This document shows positions 24,024 to 32,603 of a stretch of 64,000 bases of DNA, piece after piece (positions within the stretch are counted from its first letter, which is position 1; each line of letters opens with the position of its first letter). Both the position numbers and the translations under genes were made by a program. The DNA is from Nakamurella alba (GTDB lineage Bacteria; Actinomycetota; Actinomycetes; Mycobacteriales; Nakamurellaceae). The stretch is taken from contig NZ_WLYK01000008.1 of NCBI RefSeq assembly GCF_009707545.1, positions 1 to 64,000 on the forward strand. Direction: 5' to 3'. The notes under the pieces were generated by a model. It was not told where the DNA came from and searched no databases. It worked only from the letters and a program-made list of their open reading frames with translations.

Positions 24024-25226
24024 TCAGCGCGGCGTGCTGCGCCAGGCGGGCAGCAGGGTGGCCGCGACCAGCGCGGCGCAGCCGGCCAGCACCGGCCCGA
24101 GCCCCGCCCCGGCGGCCACCGCCCCGATCAGCAGGGCGCCGACCGCGGTGCCGGCATCGAAGGTGGCGTTCCACAGCGCGCTGGCGGTGGCCCGCCGGTC
24201 GGGGCCGGCCAGCACGAAACTGACCAGCAGCGAGAGGTTCTGCACCGCGCCGTAGCCGACGCCGAGGATGGCGGCGCCGACCAGCACCATGACCGTCCTT
24301 GTGGGGCCGGGATCGAGCAGCAGCCCGCCGGACATCAGCAACAGCGCCACCACCGCGAACACCAGACCGCCGACGAGCAGCGGCCGGGAGCCCGTGCGGT
24401 CGGCGAGCACCCCGGACCGCCAGCGGGCGACCGCCGAGGTGAGCCCGAACAGCAGCAGCGCCACCGTGGCCAACGATCCGGACGGCAGCTGCACCGGCAG
24501 GATCGCCAGCAGGCCGCCGCCGATCATGGTGATCACCAGCAGTACCAGGGTGATGCCGGTCAGCGCGCCGACGGGGACGCGGGCCCGTCCGGCCCCGGGA
24601 TCCCGCGGGTCCGTGGTGACCGGGGCCGGTGCCGGGAAACTGCGGATCAGCGGCAGGGCCAGCAACGGCAGCGCGCCGATCCAGGCGACCACGGCGAAGT
24701 GCCCGGCGGTGGTCAGCGCCACGGACAGCGGGATCGCGATCAGGTTGGGAATCGCGATCGCGAGGCCGTAGATGCCGATCGCCTCACCGTGCCGCCCCGG
24801 TGGCGCTATCTGGGTGGCGACGATCGGCATCAGCACGGTGACCACCGCGAAGCCCAGACCGCGGATCGCCGAGACCACGAGCAACCACCACAGGTCCCGG
24901 TCCAGCAGCAGCAGCGGGGTGGGCGCTCCGAGGGCGATCAGGCCGGCGGCCAGCACCACCGGTTGGCCGAACCGCCGGACCATCGCCGGCACGAACAGCT
25001 GGGTGGCCACCGTCGCGGCGAGCATCACCGTGGTGGCCAGGCCGGCCAGCCCCTCCGGCACCCCGCCGTCGACCGCCCAGAGCGGGATCGAGGACAGCGT
25101 GACGAAGAAGCCGCCGAACGAGAGCAGCGCGAGCACGATCTGCCGGCGCAGGGCGGGCAGGTGCCAGAGGGAGGACGAACCGGGTTGTTCGGACCGTGTG
25201 GTCGGGGGCATGGCAGGGGCCTTCAT
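24024..25226 (-). CDS. MFS transporter
   Basis: 400 residues, 12 membrane segments, with a central charged loop (PGAGRARVP region). The first half has GLATTVMLAATVATQLFVPAM and the loop DRDLWWLLVVSAIRGLGFAVV; no motif identifies the substrate. Probably a drug or metabolite exporter. Starts at 25226 (MKAPAM) or 25211 (MPPTTR) are both possible; neither has a clear ribosome site. A GC-rich hairpin sits immediately before the first. Confidence 0.85.
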   Translation of the reverse strand: MKAPAMPPTTRSEQPGSSSLWHLPALRRQIVLALLSFGGFFVTLSSIPLWAVDGGVPEGLAGLATTVMLAATVATQLFVPAMVRRFGQPVVLAAGLIALGAPTPLLLLDRDLWWLLVVSAIRGLGFAVVTVLMPIVATQIAPPGRHGEAIGIYGLAIAIPNLIAIPLSVALTTAGHFAVVAWIGALPLLALPLIRSFPAPAPVTTDPRDPGAGRARVPVGALTGITLVLLVITMIGGGLLAILPVQLPSGSLATVALLLFGLTSAVARWRSGVLADRTGSRPLLVGGLVFAVVALLLMSGGLLLDPGPTRTVMVLVGAAILGVGYGAVQNLSLLVSFVLAGPDRRATASALWNATFDAGTAVGALLIGAVAAGAGLGPVLAGCAALVAATLLPAWRSTPR

Positions 25227-25230
25227 GACA

Positions 25231-25324
25231 GCCGCCGGAGGCGGCATGGTCCCCGAAAGGCCCGGCCGGGGGTGTCGTCCGCTGCACGGGGTAACGAGGA
25301 GGTCCCCGGAGGGATGGGTGCAGC
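25231..25324 (-). promoter_or_regulatory. Structured leader before the MFS gene
   Basis: Two RNA stems can form on the minus strand: GCTGCAC (25318-25324) with GTGCAGC (25281-25287), enclosing CGGGG/CCCCG at 25304-25308 and 25287-25291; and GCCGCC-TCC-GGCGGC at 25231-25245, ending four bases before the ATG. I cannot match it to a known riboswitch class. The rest of the 315-bp gap up to 25542 holds only short direct repeats (GCGAGTCGCCGGTGCA twice near 25380-25420). Confidence 0.35.
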
Positions 25325-25542
25325 CTACCGGTGCAACTCGCTTGTCCGCCCGACCGCCCCTGGTTGCCGCCTCCACCGTCGCGAGTCGCCGGTGCAATCG
25401 GCGCGAGTCGCCGGTGCACTCGGCGCGCAGCCGATGGTGCTGTCGTCGGTGGTGCGGCCTGTGGTGCGGCCGGTGCAGTCGTCGGTGGAGCGGCCGGTGT
25501 CGGTGTCCGTCGGTGTCCGTCAGTCACCGGTGCGGGGGACCG

Positions 25543-26493
25543 CTACCGGGAGCGGGTGAACTCCCAGGCATCGGCGACCATGCGGCGCAGGTCGTGCTCG
25601 GGTTCCCAGCCCAGCCGCGCCTTGGCCCGGTCGGCCGAGGCCACGAGCCGGGCGGGATCGCCGGCCCGGCGCGGGGCCGCCGCCACCGGCAGCGGCAGCC
25701 CGGTCACGTCCTCGACGCAGGAGACCACCTCGCGCACCGAGAACCCGTTGCCGTTGCCGAGGTTGCAGATCAGGTGCTCGCCGGGATCGGCGGCGGTGAG
25801 CGCCAGCACGTGCGCCCTCGCCAGGTCGGCGACGTGCACGTAGTCGCGGACCGCGGTGCCGTCCGGGGTGGGCCAGTCGTCGCCGTAGATGTCGAGCTTG
25901 TCCCGGCGGCCGTCGGCGGCGTCCAGCGCGATCGGGATCAGGTGGGTCTCGGTGGTGTGCCGCTCGCCGGCGCCCCAGGCCGCGCCGGCCACGTTGAAGT
26001 ACCGGAGCGACACCGCGGCCAGCGGTGTGGCCGCGCACTCGTTCGAGATCATCATGTCCACGGCCAGTTTCGTGGCGCCGTAGGTGTTGGTCGGCCGGGT
26101 CGGGGTGTCCTCGGTGATCGGCACGACGTCGGGTTCGCCGTAGGTGGCGGCGGTCGAGGAGAACACCAGCCGCGGCACCTCGTGCTCGGTGATGGCGTCC
26201 AGCAGCGCCCGGCTGCCGATGACGTTGGTGTGCCAGTAGAGCGACGGCCGCACCACCGACTCGCCGACCAAGGACTTCGCCGCGAAGTGCAGCACCGCGT
26301 CGAAACCGTTGCCGCGCAACACGTCCCCGGCGGTGGAGATGTCGCCGACCACCAGTTCCACCCCGTCGGGCACCGAGTCGGAGTGACCGGTCGACAGGTC
26401 GTCCAGGATCGTCACCGCGTGGCCCTCGGCCAGCAGCAGCCGTACCACCACGGATCCGATGTAACCGGCTCCGCCGACCACCAGGGTCTTCAT
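25543..26493 (-). CDS. galE: UDP-glucose 4-epimerase
   Basis: 316 residues, extended SDR fold. LVVGGAGYIGSVVVRLL binds NAD; SSTAATYG and YGATK supply the catalytic Ser/Tyr/Lys; LRYFNVAGA and the C-terminal RRAGDPARLVAS are family marks. It interconverts UDP-glucose and UDP-galactose, feeding galactose use or surface polysaccharides such as the locus from 38 kb on. Its ATG overlaps the stop of the DeoR regulator, so they are one operon. No galT or galK is nearby. Confidence 0.93.
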   Translation of the reverse strand: MKTLVVGGAGYIGSVVVRLLLAEGHAVTILDDLSTGHSDSVPDGVELVVGDISTAGDVLRGNGFDAVLHFAAKSLVGESVVRPSLYWHTNVIGSRALLDAITEHEVPRLVFSSTAATYGEPDVVPITEDTPTRPTNTYGATKLAVDMMISNECAATPLAAVSLRYFNVAGAAWGAGERHTTETHLIPIALDAADGRRDKLDIYGDDWPTPDGTAVRDYVHVADLARAHVLALTAADPGEHLICNLGNGNGFSVREVVSCVEDVTGLPLPVAAAPRRAGDPARLVASADRAKARLGWEPEHDLRRMVADAWEFTRSR

Positions 26494-27302
26494 GCTCGTC
26501 GTCCTTCGTCGTGTTCGGCCGGGGGATCCGGCGTGGGCAGCAGGATGACCTCGCCGACCTGGTCGGCGAGGACCTCGGCCGCGTGCGGCTCGAGATGGTC
26601 GTCGGTGATGAAGGTGGAGATCGACCGCAGCGGCACGATCTGGGCGAGACCCACCACGCCCCACTTGGTGTGGTCGGCGACCACCACCAGCCGGCGGGCC
26701 GATTCGACCAGCGCACGGTTGGTCTCCGCCTCCATCAGGTTCGGCGTGGTGAGCCCGGCGTGCTCGTCGACGCCGTGCACACCCATGATCACCATGTCCA
26801 CCCGGAGCGACCGGATCGCCTGCACCGCAACGGGTCCGATCAACCCGTCGGACGGGGTGCGGAGCCCGCCGGTGAGCACCACCGTCAGGTCCGGCCGCTC
26901 GTGGTGGTGCAGCACCTCGGCCACCTTGAGCGAGTTGGTGACGACGGTGAGGTCCGGCACCTCGGCCAGGTGCCGGGCCAGGGTCCAGGTGGTGGTGCCG
27001 GCGGTGATCGCGATCGCCATGCCCGGGCGGACCAGCGTCGCGGCGTGCGCCGCGATCGCCTCCTTCTCCTCCAGTTCGCGGACGCTCTTGGTCTCGAAGT
27101 CCGGCTCCACCGCGGTGACCGTCTCCACCGCGGTGGCGCCGCCGTGCACCTTGGCGAGCAGTCCCTTGCGATCCAGCGCATCCAGGTCCCGCCGCACCGT
27201 CATGTCCGAGACACCCAGCAGCACGGTCAGATCCGAGACCCGGACACCGCCGGTGCGACGCACCTCGTCGAGGATGCGGGCCTGCCGGACCTGGGCGAGC
27301 AC
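26490..27302 (-). CDS. DeoR family transcriptional regulator
   Basis: 270 residues. Helix-turn-helix VRVSDLTVLLGVSDMTVRRDLDALDRKGLL (about 20-50) followed by KVHGGA, the classical DeoR junction. The C-terminal sugar-phosphate sensor shows ITAGTTTWTLARHL, VVTNSL and ADHTKWG. Likely controls galE and itself in answer to a sugar phosphate. GTG start with AGGAGGAGG upstream. A TAGGTT -10-like element inside a TGTTTGTTAGGTT stretch (27341-27353) may hold both promoter and operator. Confidence 0.9.
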   Translation of the reverse strand: MLAQVRQARILDEVRRTGGVRVSDLTVLLGVSDMTVRRDLDALDRKGLLAKVHGGATAVETVTAVEPDFETKSVRELEEKEAIAAHAATLVRPGMAIAITAGTTTWTLARHLAEVPDLTVVTNSLKVAEVLHHHERPDLTVVLTGGLRTPSDGLIGPVAVQAIRSLRVDMVIMGVHGVDEHAGLTTPNLMEAETNRALVESARRLVVVADHTKWGVVGLAQIVPLRSISTFITDDHLEPHAAEVLADQVGEVILLPTPDPPAEHDEGRRA

Positions 27303-27340
27303 GGTGCCTCCTCCTGGTCGCCGCCTGCTGGGACCGGGTC

Positions 27341-27353
27341 AACCTAACAAACA
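27341..27353 (-). promoter_or_regulatory. Putative promoter/operator of the deoR-galE operon
   Basis: On the minus strand TGTTTGTTAGGTT lies about 40 bases before the GTG. TAGGTT can be a -10, and TGTTTGTT resembles the TTTGTT-type direct repeats bound by DeoR proteins. No clear -35. Confidence 0.35.
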
Positions 27354-27412
27354 GAACCGCACATCCGACTGTGAGGCTGTGTGTGATCCCTGTGGCTCCC
27401 CGACCGCCCGGA

Positions 27413-29023
27413 TCAGCGGGTGGTGCCGTCGATCGGCACCGACTCGATGCCCTTGCCGTTCCCGCTCCCGCTCCCGGCGGCCGCTGTCGAGCCGGCCGCG
27501 GTGGTCCCGTTCCCGGCCTTCGCGGTCGCCCGGTCGGTGACGGCCTTGAGCAGCGCGGTCAGGTCGGTCCCGGTGAGGTCGTTGGTCAGTGCGATGCCCT
27601 GGGCGACGGTGCCGGCCACCGACCGGGTCAGCGACTGCGCACCGTCGGCGCTGATCACGGTCATCTTGTCGACCGCGGCCAGCGGCTTGCCGGCTGCCTC
27701 GACGATCTCCGGGAGCACCTTGACCAGCAGGTCCAGCACGGCGGCCTCGCCGTAGGTGGAGAACGCCTGCGCCCGCAGGTCCATCGCCCCGGCCTCGGCC
27801 TGGCCGCGTGCGGTAATCGCGGACGCCTCCGCGGCGCCCTCGCTCTCCACGGCCTCGGCGATCGCCTGCCGCCGGAGCCGCTCGGCCTCGCCCTTCTTCG
27901 CGCCCTCGATCGCCTCGGCCTCGGCCAGCGCCGACCGCCGGGACCGCTCGCCCTCACCGGTCAGCTTCGCCTGCTCGGCGGCGGCCTGTGCGGCCGCGAT
28001 GGTGGCCTGCCGGTCGGCGTCCGCCTTCGCGATGGTGGCCCGCTGGTTCGCCTCGGCCTGGGCGATGGTGGCCGTCTTGCGGCCCTCCGCCTCCTGCTCG
28101 ATCCGGTACCGCTCGGCGTCCGCCGGCTTGCGCACCTGGGTGTCCAGCTGCCGCTCGGTCAGTGCCGCGGTGCGCTCGGCGACCTTCTCCTGCTCGGTGA
28201 GCACCCGCTGGTCCTGCGCCGCCTTGGCCAGCGGACCGGCCGCGTCCGACTCGGCCTTCGCCGCGTCGATCTCGGCCGAGATCTGTGCCTGCTTCAGGGC
28301 CAGCTGGCGGTTCGCCACCGCGATGGCCTCCTCGGCGAGCAGCCGCTCCTGCTCGGCGGCCTGGCGGGCCCGGGCCTCGGCGATCGCCGCTTCCTTGACC
28401 ACCCGCGCGGCTTCCGGCCGTCCGAGATCCGCGAGATAGGTTCCCTCGGCCTGGATGTCCTGCAGCTGGAAGGTGTCCAGCACCAGACCCTGGCCGGTGA
28501 GCGACGTCTCGGCCTCCTCGGCGACCGCCGAGGCGAAAGCCGCCCGGTCCCGGATGATCTCCTCGATGGTCAGCCGGCCGACGATCGACCGCAGCGCACC
28601 GGCCAGTACCTCGGAGGTGAACACGTCGATGCCCTGCTGCTGGTTGAGGAAGCGCTGGGCCGCGGCCCGGACGCTGGACTCGGACCCGCCCACCTTGACG
28701 ATGGCCACGCCTTCCAGGTCGCACTTGACGCCCTGCTTGGACACCGCGCCCCGGATGCCGACCGGGATCCGACGGCTGGACAGGTCGATGGTGTTGAGCT
28801 TCTGCACGATCGGCAGGACGAAGACGCTCGCCCCCATCACGACCTTCTGGCCGGAGGAGTCGGTGGAGATCTCGCCGGTGGCGGAGGTGGTGCTGTTGCC
28901 GCGGCGGCCGGTGACCAGGAAGGCCTGGTTCGGGCCGGCCACCTTGATCCGGGACAGTACGAGCAGGACCAGCAGCACGACGAGGACGACGATGCCGCCG
29001 ATGGCGATCAGGACGGGTGACAT
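27413..29023 (-). CDS. Flotillin-like SPFH/band 7 membrane scaffold protein
   Basis: 536 residues. One N-terminal membrane segment (about 5-24), then an SPFH domain (30-200: VPIVQKLNTIDLSS-like VLPIVQKLNTIDLS, GVKCDLEGVAIVKV), then a long Ala/Glu/Arg coiled coil (about 205-420) and a flotillin C-terminal part with a Gly/Ser/Ala tail. It should form oligomers that organise membrane microdomains. The next gene on the same strand, upstream, encodes a small NfeD-like protein, the usual partner. A short repeat-rich gap of 227 bp separates the two. Confidence 0.92.
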   Translation of the reverse strand: MSPVLIAIGGIVVLVVLLVLLVLSRIKVAGPNQAFLVTGRRGNSTTSATGEISTDSSGQKVVMGASVFVLPIVQKLNTIDLSSRRIPVGIRGAVSKQGVKCDLEGVAIVKVGGSESSVRAAAQRFLNQQQGIDVFTSEVLAGALRSIVGRLTIEEIIRDRAAFASAVAEEAETSLTGQGLVLDTFQLQDIQAEGTYLADLGRPEAARVVKEAAIAEARARQAAEQERLLAEEAIAVANRQLALKQAQISAEIDAAKAESDAAGPLAKAAQDQRVLTEQEKVAERTAALTERQLDTQVRKPADAERYRIEQEAEGRKTATIAQAEANQRATIAKADADRQATIAAAQAAAEQAKLTGEGERSRRSALAEAEAIEGAKKGEAERLRRQAIAEAVESEGAAEASAITARGQAEAGAMDLRAQAFSTYGEAAVLDLLVKVLPEIVEAAGKPLAAVDKMTVISADGAQSLTRSVAGTVAQGIALTNDLTGTDLTALLKAVTDRATAKAGNGTTAAGSTAAAGSGSGNGKGIESVPIDGTTR

Positions 29024-29160
29024 GGGAAGGGCCCTTTCTCGGGGTCTTTCTCGGGTGGTGCTCAGGTCTCGTGGTGCTCAGGTCTGCTGGTGTTCAGGTC
29101 TCGTGGTGCTCGGTCTTGCGGTGCTCAGGTCCGGTACTGCTCGGGATCCGGTGGTGCTCG
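29024..29160. repeat. Degenerate short repeats (GGTGCTCAGGTCTSGTGGT) between flotillin and NfeD-like genes
   Basis: TCTCGTGGTGCTCAGG-type units of about 17-20 bp recur six or seven times with decay between 29053 and 29160. No gene fits here. Confidence 0.7.
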
Positions 29161-29250
29161 GGTCGGTGCGGTGCTGCGGTGCGTCCCGAGTGCCCGGCCG
29201 TCGGAGGCCGTCCGGCGCGACCGCCGGACGTGGCGGGGTCGGCCCCGCAC

Positions 29251-29772
29251 TCACGGTGCGACCGAGACCACCTCGACCGACGTGGCCGACGGGGTGCCGA
29301 TCACGTAGACCGGCGTGCCCGGAGCGAGCGCGTCCTCCGCGCGGGCGTTGTACTTCAGCTGCTGCCCGGCGACCGACAGCCGCACCTCGCCCAGCCCACC
29401 GGCCGGGATCGCGCTGATCACGACGCCGAGCGCGCCCATCAGGTGCGAGTCGGACAGCGTCTCGTCGGTGCGCATCCGCATCAGCGCGCCGGCGAACCGG
29501 ACGACCAGCCAGGCCAGTGGGACGGCGGCGACCAGCCCGATCCCGATGGACCCGGTGATCCGCCAGGCCTCCGGGATGCCGTCCAGCACGGTGGCCGCGA
29601 TGGCTCCGGCGAAACCGCCGCCGCCGATGAACGCGCAGAGCGCGGGCAACGAGAACGGACCGTCGGCATCCGGGTGCCCGAGGTGCGAGAAGTCGCCGAT
29701 CACGAGCGCGAGCAGCAGCAGGACGACCCCGGCCGCGCCCACCAGGAGGAGGGTGAGCACGAACGGATCCAC
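29251..29772 (-). CDS. NfeD-like membrane protein, flotillin partner
   Basis: 173 residues. Three hydrophobic segments (about 4-24, 44-63, 75-93) then a C-terminal OB-like domain (about 105-173: GALGVVISAIPAGGLGEVRLSV...GTPVYVIGT) typical of NfeD/YqiJ proteins. Such proteins work with flotillins in membrane organisation. The GTG start is supported by TAAAAT exactly six bases upstream and no ribosome site, implying a leaderless mRNA. Located upstream of the flotillin gene on the same strand. Confidence 0.8.
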   Translation of the reverse strand: MDPFVLTLLLVGAAGVVLLLLALVIGDFSHLGHPDADGPFSLPALCAFIGGGGFAGAIAATVLDGIPEAWRITGSIGIGLVAAVPLAWLVVRFAGALMRMRTDETLSDSHLMGALGVVISAIPAGGLGEVRLSVAGQQLKYNARAEDALAPGTPVYVIGTPSATSVEVVSVAP

Positions 29773-29778
29773 ACAGGA

Positions 29779-29784
29779 ATTTTA
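29779..29784 (-). promoter_or_regulatory. -10 element of a leaderless promoter for the NfeD-like gene
   Basis: TAAAAT on the minus strand, six bases (TCCTGT), then GTG at 29772. The closest to consensus among the leaderless promoters in the window. Confidence 0.6.
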
Positions 29785-29847
29785 TCGTCCGGGCCGCTCC
29801 GCCGGGCCGGAACGGGGGAACCGGTGACGACCGGGCAGGATGGTCCG

Positions 29848-31134
29848 GTGACCAGCACGAGCACCCCGGCAGCGCCCCCGTCCGCCACCTCCGATCCGCT
29901 CCCCACCGGCGCGGACATCGCGGCGGCCGCCCGGCGGATCTCCGGCGTGGTCGCCCGCACCCCGCTGGAACGGTCGGACCGGCTGTCCGCGCTGACCGGG
30001 GCGACGGTCTACCTCAAGCGCGAGGACCAGCAGCGGGTGCGCAGCTACAAGCTCCGCGGCGCCTACAACCTGATGGCCCAGCTCGGCCCGGTGGAGCGGG
30101 AGTCCGGGGTGGTCTGCGCCAGCGCGGGCAACCATGCCCAGGGTGTGGCGTACGCCTGCCGGGCCCTGGGCATCGACGGCACCATCTACCTGCCGCGGAC
30201 CACCCCGCGCCAGAAGCGGGACCGGATCCGGGCGCACGGCGGTGACCAGGTCGAGCTGATCATGGTCGGCGACACCTTCGACGACGCGGCCGAGGCGGCG
30301 GCGCGGCACGCGGGGCGCACCGGTGCGGTGCCGGTGCCGCCGTTCGACGATGCGCGCACGGTCGCCGGGCAGGGCACGGTGGCCGTCGAGATCCTGGAGC
30401 AGCTCGGCGCGGCCCCGGACGTGCTGGTGGTGCCGGTGGGCGGTGCCGGGCTGATCGCCGGGGTGGCCACGGCACTGGCCGACCACCCGCAGGTGCGACT
30501 GGTCGGGGCGGAACCGACGGGTGCGGCGTCGCTGACCGCCGCGCTGGCCGCCGGCCGCCCGGTCCGGCTGGACCACATCGACCCGTTCGTCGACGGCGCT
30601 GCCGTCCGGCAGATCGGCGCACTGCCCTTCGCGGTGCTGCAACGGCGCCCACTGGAGGTGATCGCCGTGGACGAGGGCGCCATCTGCACCGAGATGCTCG
30701 GGCTGTACCAGAACGAGGGCATCATCGCGGAGCCGGCCGGCGCGCTCTCGGTGGCCGCGCTGCGGGCCGTCCGGCCGCGACCGGGTCAGACCGTGGTCTG
30801 CCTGGTCTCCGGTGGCAACAACGACGTCTCCCGGTACGGCGAGGTGCTCGAGAGATCGCTCGTGCATGCCGGTCTCAAGCACTACTTCCTGGTCGACTTC
30901 CCGCAGGAGCCGGGCGCGCTGCGCCGGTTCCTGGACGAGGTGCTCGGGCCGGACGACGACATCACCTTGTTCGAATACGTGAAGCGGAACAACCGGGAGA
31001 CCGGGCCGGCCCTGGTCGGCATCGAACTCGGTGCGCCGGAAGGGCTTCCGGGTCTGCTGGAGCGGATGGCGAGCGGCCCGATGCAGGTGGAACGGATCGA
31101 TCCGGGCAGCCCCGCCTACCGGTTCCTGACCTGA
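29848..31134 (+). CDS. ilvA: Threonine ammonia-lyase (biosynthetic)
   Basis: 428 residues. The PLP lysine is in VRSYKLRGAYN, the phosphate loop in VVPVGGAGLIAG, and SAGNHAQGVAYAC and NEGIIAEPAGA are conserved. The C-terminal part (about 340-428: KHYFLVDFPQEPGALRRFL) is an ACT-like regulatory domain, shorter than the double ACT of the E. coli enzyme. It makes 2-oxobutyrate from threonine for isoleucine synthesis. GTG at 29848 follows AGGA by seven bases; GTG at 29824 is an alternative. The stop overlaps the next ATG by one base. Confidence 0.93.
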   Translation: MTSTSTPAAPPSATSDPLPTGADIAAAARRISGVVARTPLERSDRLSALTGATVYLKREDQQRVRSYKLRGAYNLMAQLGPVERESGVVCASAGNHAQGVAYACRALGIDGTIYLPRTTPRQKRDRIRAHGGDQVELIMVGDTFDDAAEAAARHAGRTGAVPVPPFDDARTVAGQGTVAVEILEQLGAAPDVLVVPVGGAGLIAGVATALADHPQVRLVGAEPTGAASLTAALAAGRPVRLDHIDPFVDGAAVRQIGALPFAVLQRRPLEVIAVDEGAICTEMLGLYQNEGIIAEPAGALSVAALRAVRPRPGQTVVCLVSGGNNDVSRYGEVLERSLVHAGLKHYFLVDFPQEPGALRRFLDEVLGPDDDITLFEYVKRNNRETGPALVGIELGAPEGLPGLLERMASGPMQVERIDPGSPAYRFLT

Positions 31135-32225
31135 TGCCCGGCCCGCTCCCCACCGTCGCGGAGCTCCTCTCCAGGATCGACTTCGCCGCTGGGACAACAC
31201 TTCTGGTGCCGGACGATCCCCGGCCCGGGTCGTGGGTCGGCGGTCCGTCGGCGGTGGTGGACGGCGAAACGATCGTGCTGGCGTACCGGATGCGCCGGCC
31301 GGTGGGGGAGGGCCGTGGCTTCGCGAACGTGATCGCGGTGAGCGAGGACGGCGAGACCCCGCGCACCGTCGCGGTGATCGACCGGGAACGGCACGACTGC
31401 GACTCGCTGGAGCGACCGTGCCTGGTGCGCACGCCGGAGGGGCGCTGGCGGCTGTACATCAGCTGCGCGACGGTCGGCAGCAAGCACTGGCGGGTCGACC
31501 TGCTGGAGGCGGACACCCTCGAGGGGCTGCCGGATGCGCCGCCGCGCACCGTGCTGGCCGGTGACCCGGCGGTCGTCGCCGTGAAGGATCCGGTGATCCG
31601 GTGGGTGCCGGGCGCCGATGAGGCCGGTGCTGCCGGGAAGGCCGGTGCTGCCGGAAGGGCGAGTGCCGCCGGAAGGGCCGCTGCCGCCGGGAGTGCCGCT
31701 GCCGCCGAGGGAGCCGCTGCCGCCGGGAGTGCTGGTCTCGCCGACATTGCCGGTCACGTCGTCAGCGCGGGCGAGCAGTCAGGGACGTGGCACCTGTGGG
31801 CCTCCTGCCACCCGCTCGACGACCCCGATGCCACCGACCGGATGACGGTGGATCACGCCACCTCCACCGACGGCATCGACTGGACGTGGCAGGGCACCGT
31901 GCTCACCGGAACAGCGGGGACCTGGGACGCCCGCGGTGTGCGGCCGGCAGCACTGCTGGACGTTGCCGACGGGCTGCTGATGTTCTACGACGGGCGGGCC
32001 TCGGCTGCGGAGAACTGGGAGGAACGGACCGGGGCGGCCCTCTCGGCGGGCGTCGACGGGATCTTCCGGCCGGTGGCCGCCGCACCGGTGTTCGTCTCGC
32101 CGGAGGGGTCCGGGGGCCTGCGCTACCTGACCGCGGTGACCGATCCCGGGTCCGGTCGCACCCGCATCTTCTACGAGAGCGCGCGCACCGACGGCGGTCA
32201 CGAGCTGCGGACGCAGCTGCTCTGA
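31134..32225 (+). CDS. Beta-propeller glycosidase-like protein (GH43/GH130-like) with internal repeat insertion
   Basis: 363 residues without signal peptide. Blade-like motifs: SWVGGPSAVVDGETIVLAYRM, SLERPCLVRTPEGRWRLYIS, AVKDPVIRW, GVRPAALLDVADGLLMFYDG and SGGLRYLTAVT. This fits the five-bladed propeller of glycosidases and phosphorylases, with Asp/Glu residues at the blade centres, but I cannot assign a catalytic set. Residues 164-199 are an Ala/Gly insert made by an 18-bp tandem repeat between two blades. Coupled to ilvA by a one-base overlap (TGATG), so co-translated; the functional link is unclear. Confidence 0.7.
   Translation: MPGPLPTVAELLSRIDFAAGTTLLVPDDPRPGSWVGGPSAVVDGETIVLAYRMRRPVGEGRGFANVIAVSEDGETPRTVAVIDRERHDCDSLERPCLVRTPEGRWRLYISCATVGSKHWRVDLLEADTLEGLPDAPPRTVLAGDPAVVAVKDPVIRWVPGADEAGAAGKAGAAGRASAAGRAAAAGSAAAAEGAAAAGSAGLADIAGHVVSAGEQSGTWHLWASCHPLDDPDATDRMTVDHATSTDGIDWTWQGTVLTGTAGTWDARGVRPAALLDVADGLLMFYDGRASAAENWEERTGAALSAGVDGIFRPVAAAPVFVSPEGSGGLRYLTAVTDPGSGRTRIFYESARTDGGHELRTQLL
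31623..31730 (+). repeat. 18-bp minisatellite inside the glycosidase-like gene
   Basis: Six units of 18 bp (GCCGGTGCTGCCGGGAAG and variants) encode AGAAGK/R-type hexapeptides. Reading frame kept. Confidence 0.93.
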
Positions 32226-32603
32226 GGGCGTCGCGGCCCCCGTGGCCGCCCCGCTCGGCCGGTTGGCCAGAACGACCCGGCGCTGTGCGGTCACAGGCGC
32301 TCGCTCGGTCGCGCCGAGGCGTGCGAGGGTGTCCGGGACCGTTCGGACTTCGGGTGACGGACGCCGTTCCCGGCGAACGGTGGATGTGCCCGTCACCGAC
32401 GGTCATTGCTGACGGCGTTGCGGTGGCGACGGCGGTGCCATCCGGGCTGCTGATGCCTCTGCAGACGTAGCGGCAGAGTGCTGAATTCCCCACGACCGGA
32501 TGCCGGAGAACCACCGTTCCCGCAGGTCCACGGGTTGTGAGCAGGCTGTGGAACCGGGCAATCCGGGCCCTACGATCCCCGCAACCACAGGGCGGGAGGT
32601 CGG
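32226..32603. other. Gene-free stretch of 378 bp before the acyltransferase gene
   Basis: I see no gene, array or clear promoter. Only the last bases, GGGAGGTCGG at 32593-32602, are informative as the ribosome binding site of the next gene. Confidence 0.5.

Noticed and set aside
25231..25324. Known riboswitch (cobalamin, TPP, guanidine, fluoride, ZTP)
   Set aside because: None of the conserved core sequences I know for these classes is present; reported only as an unassigned structured leader.
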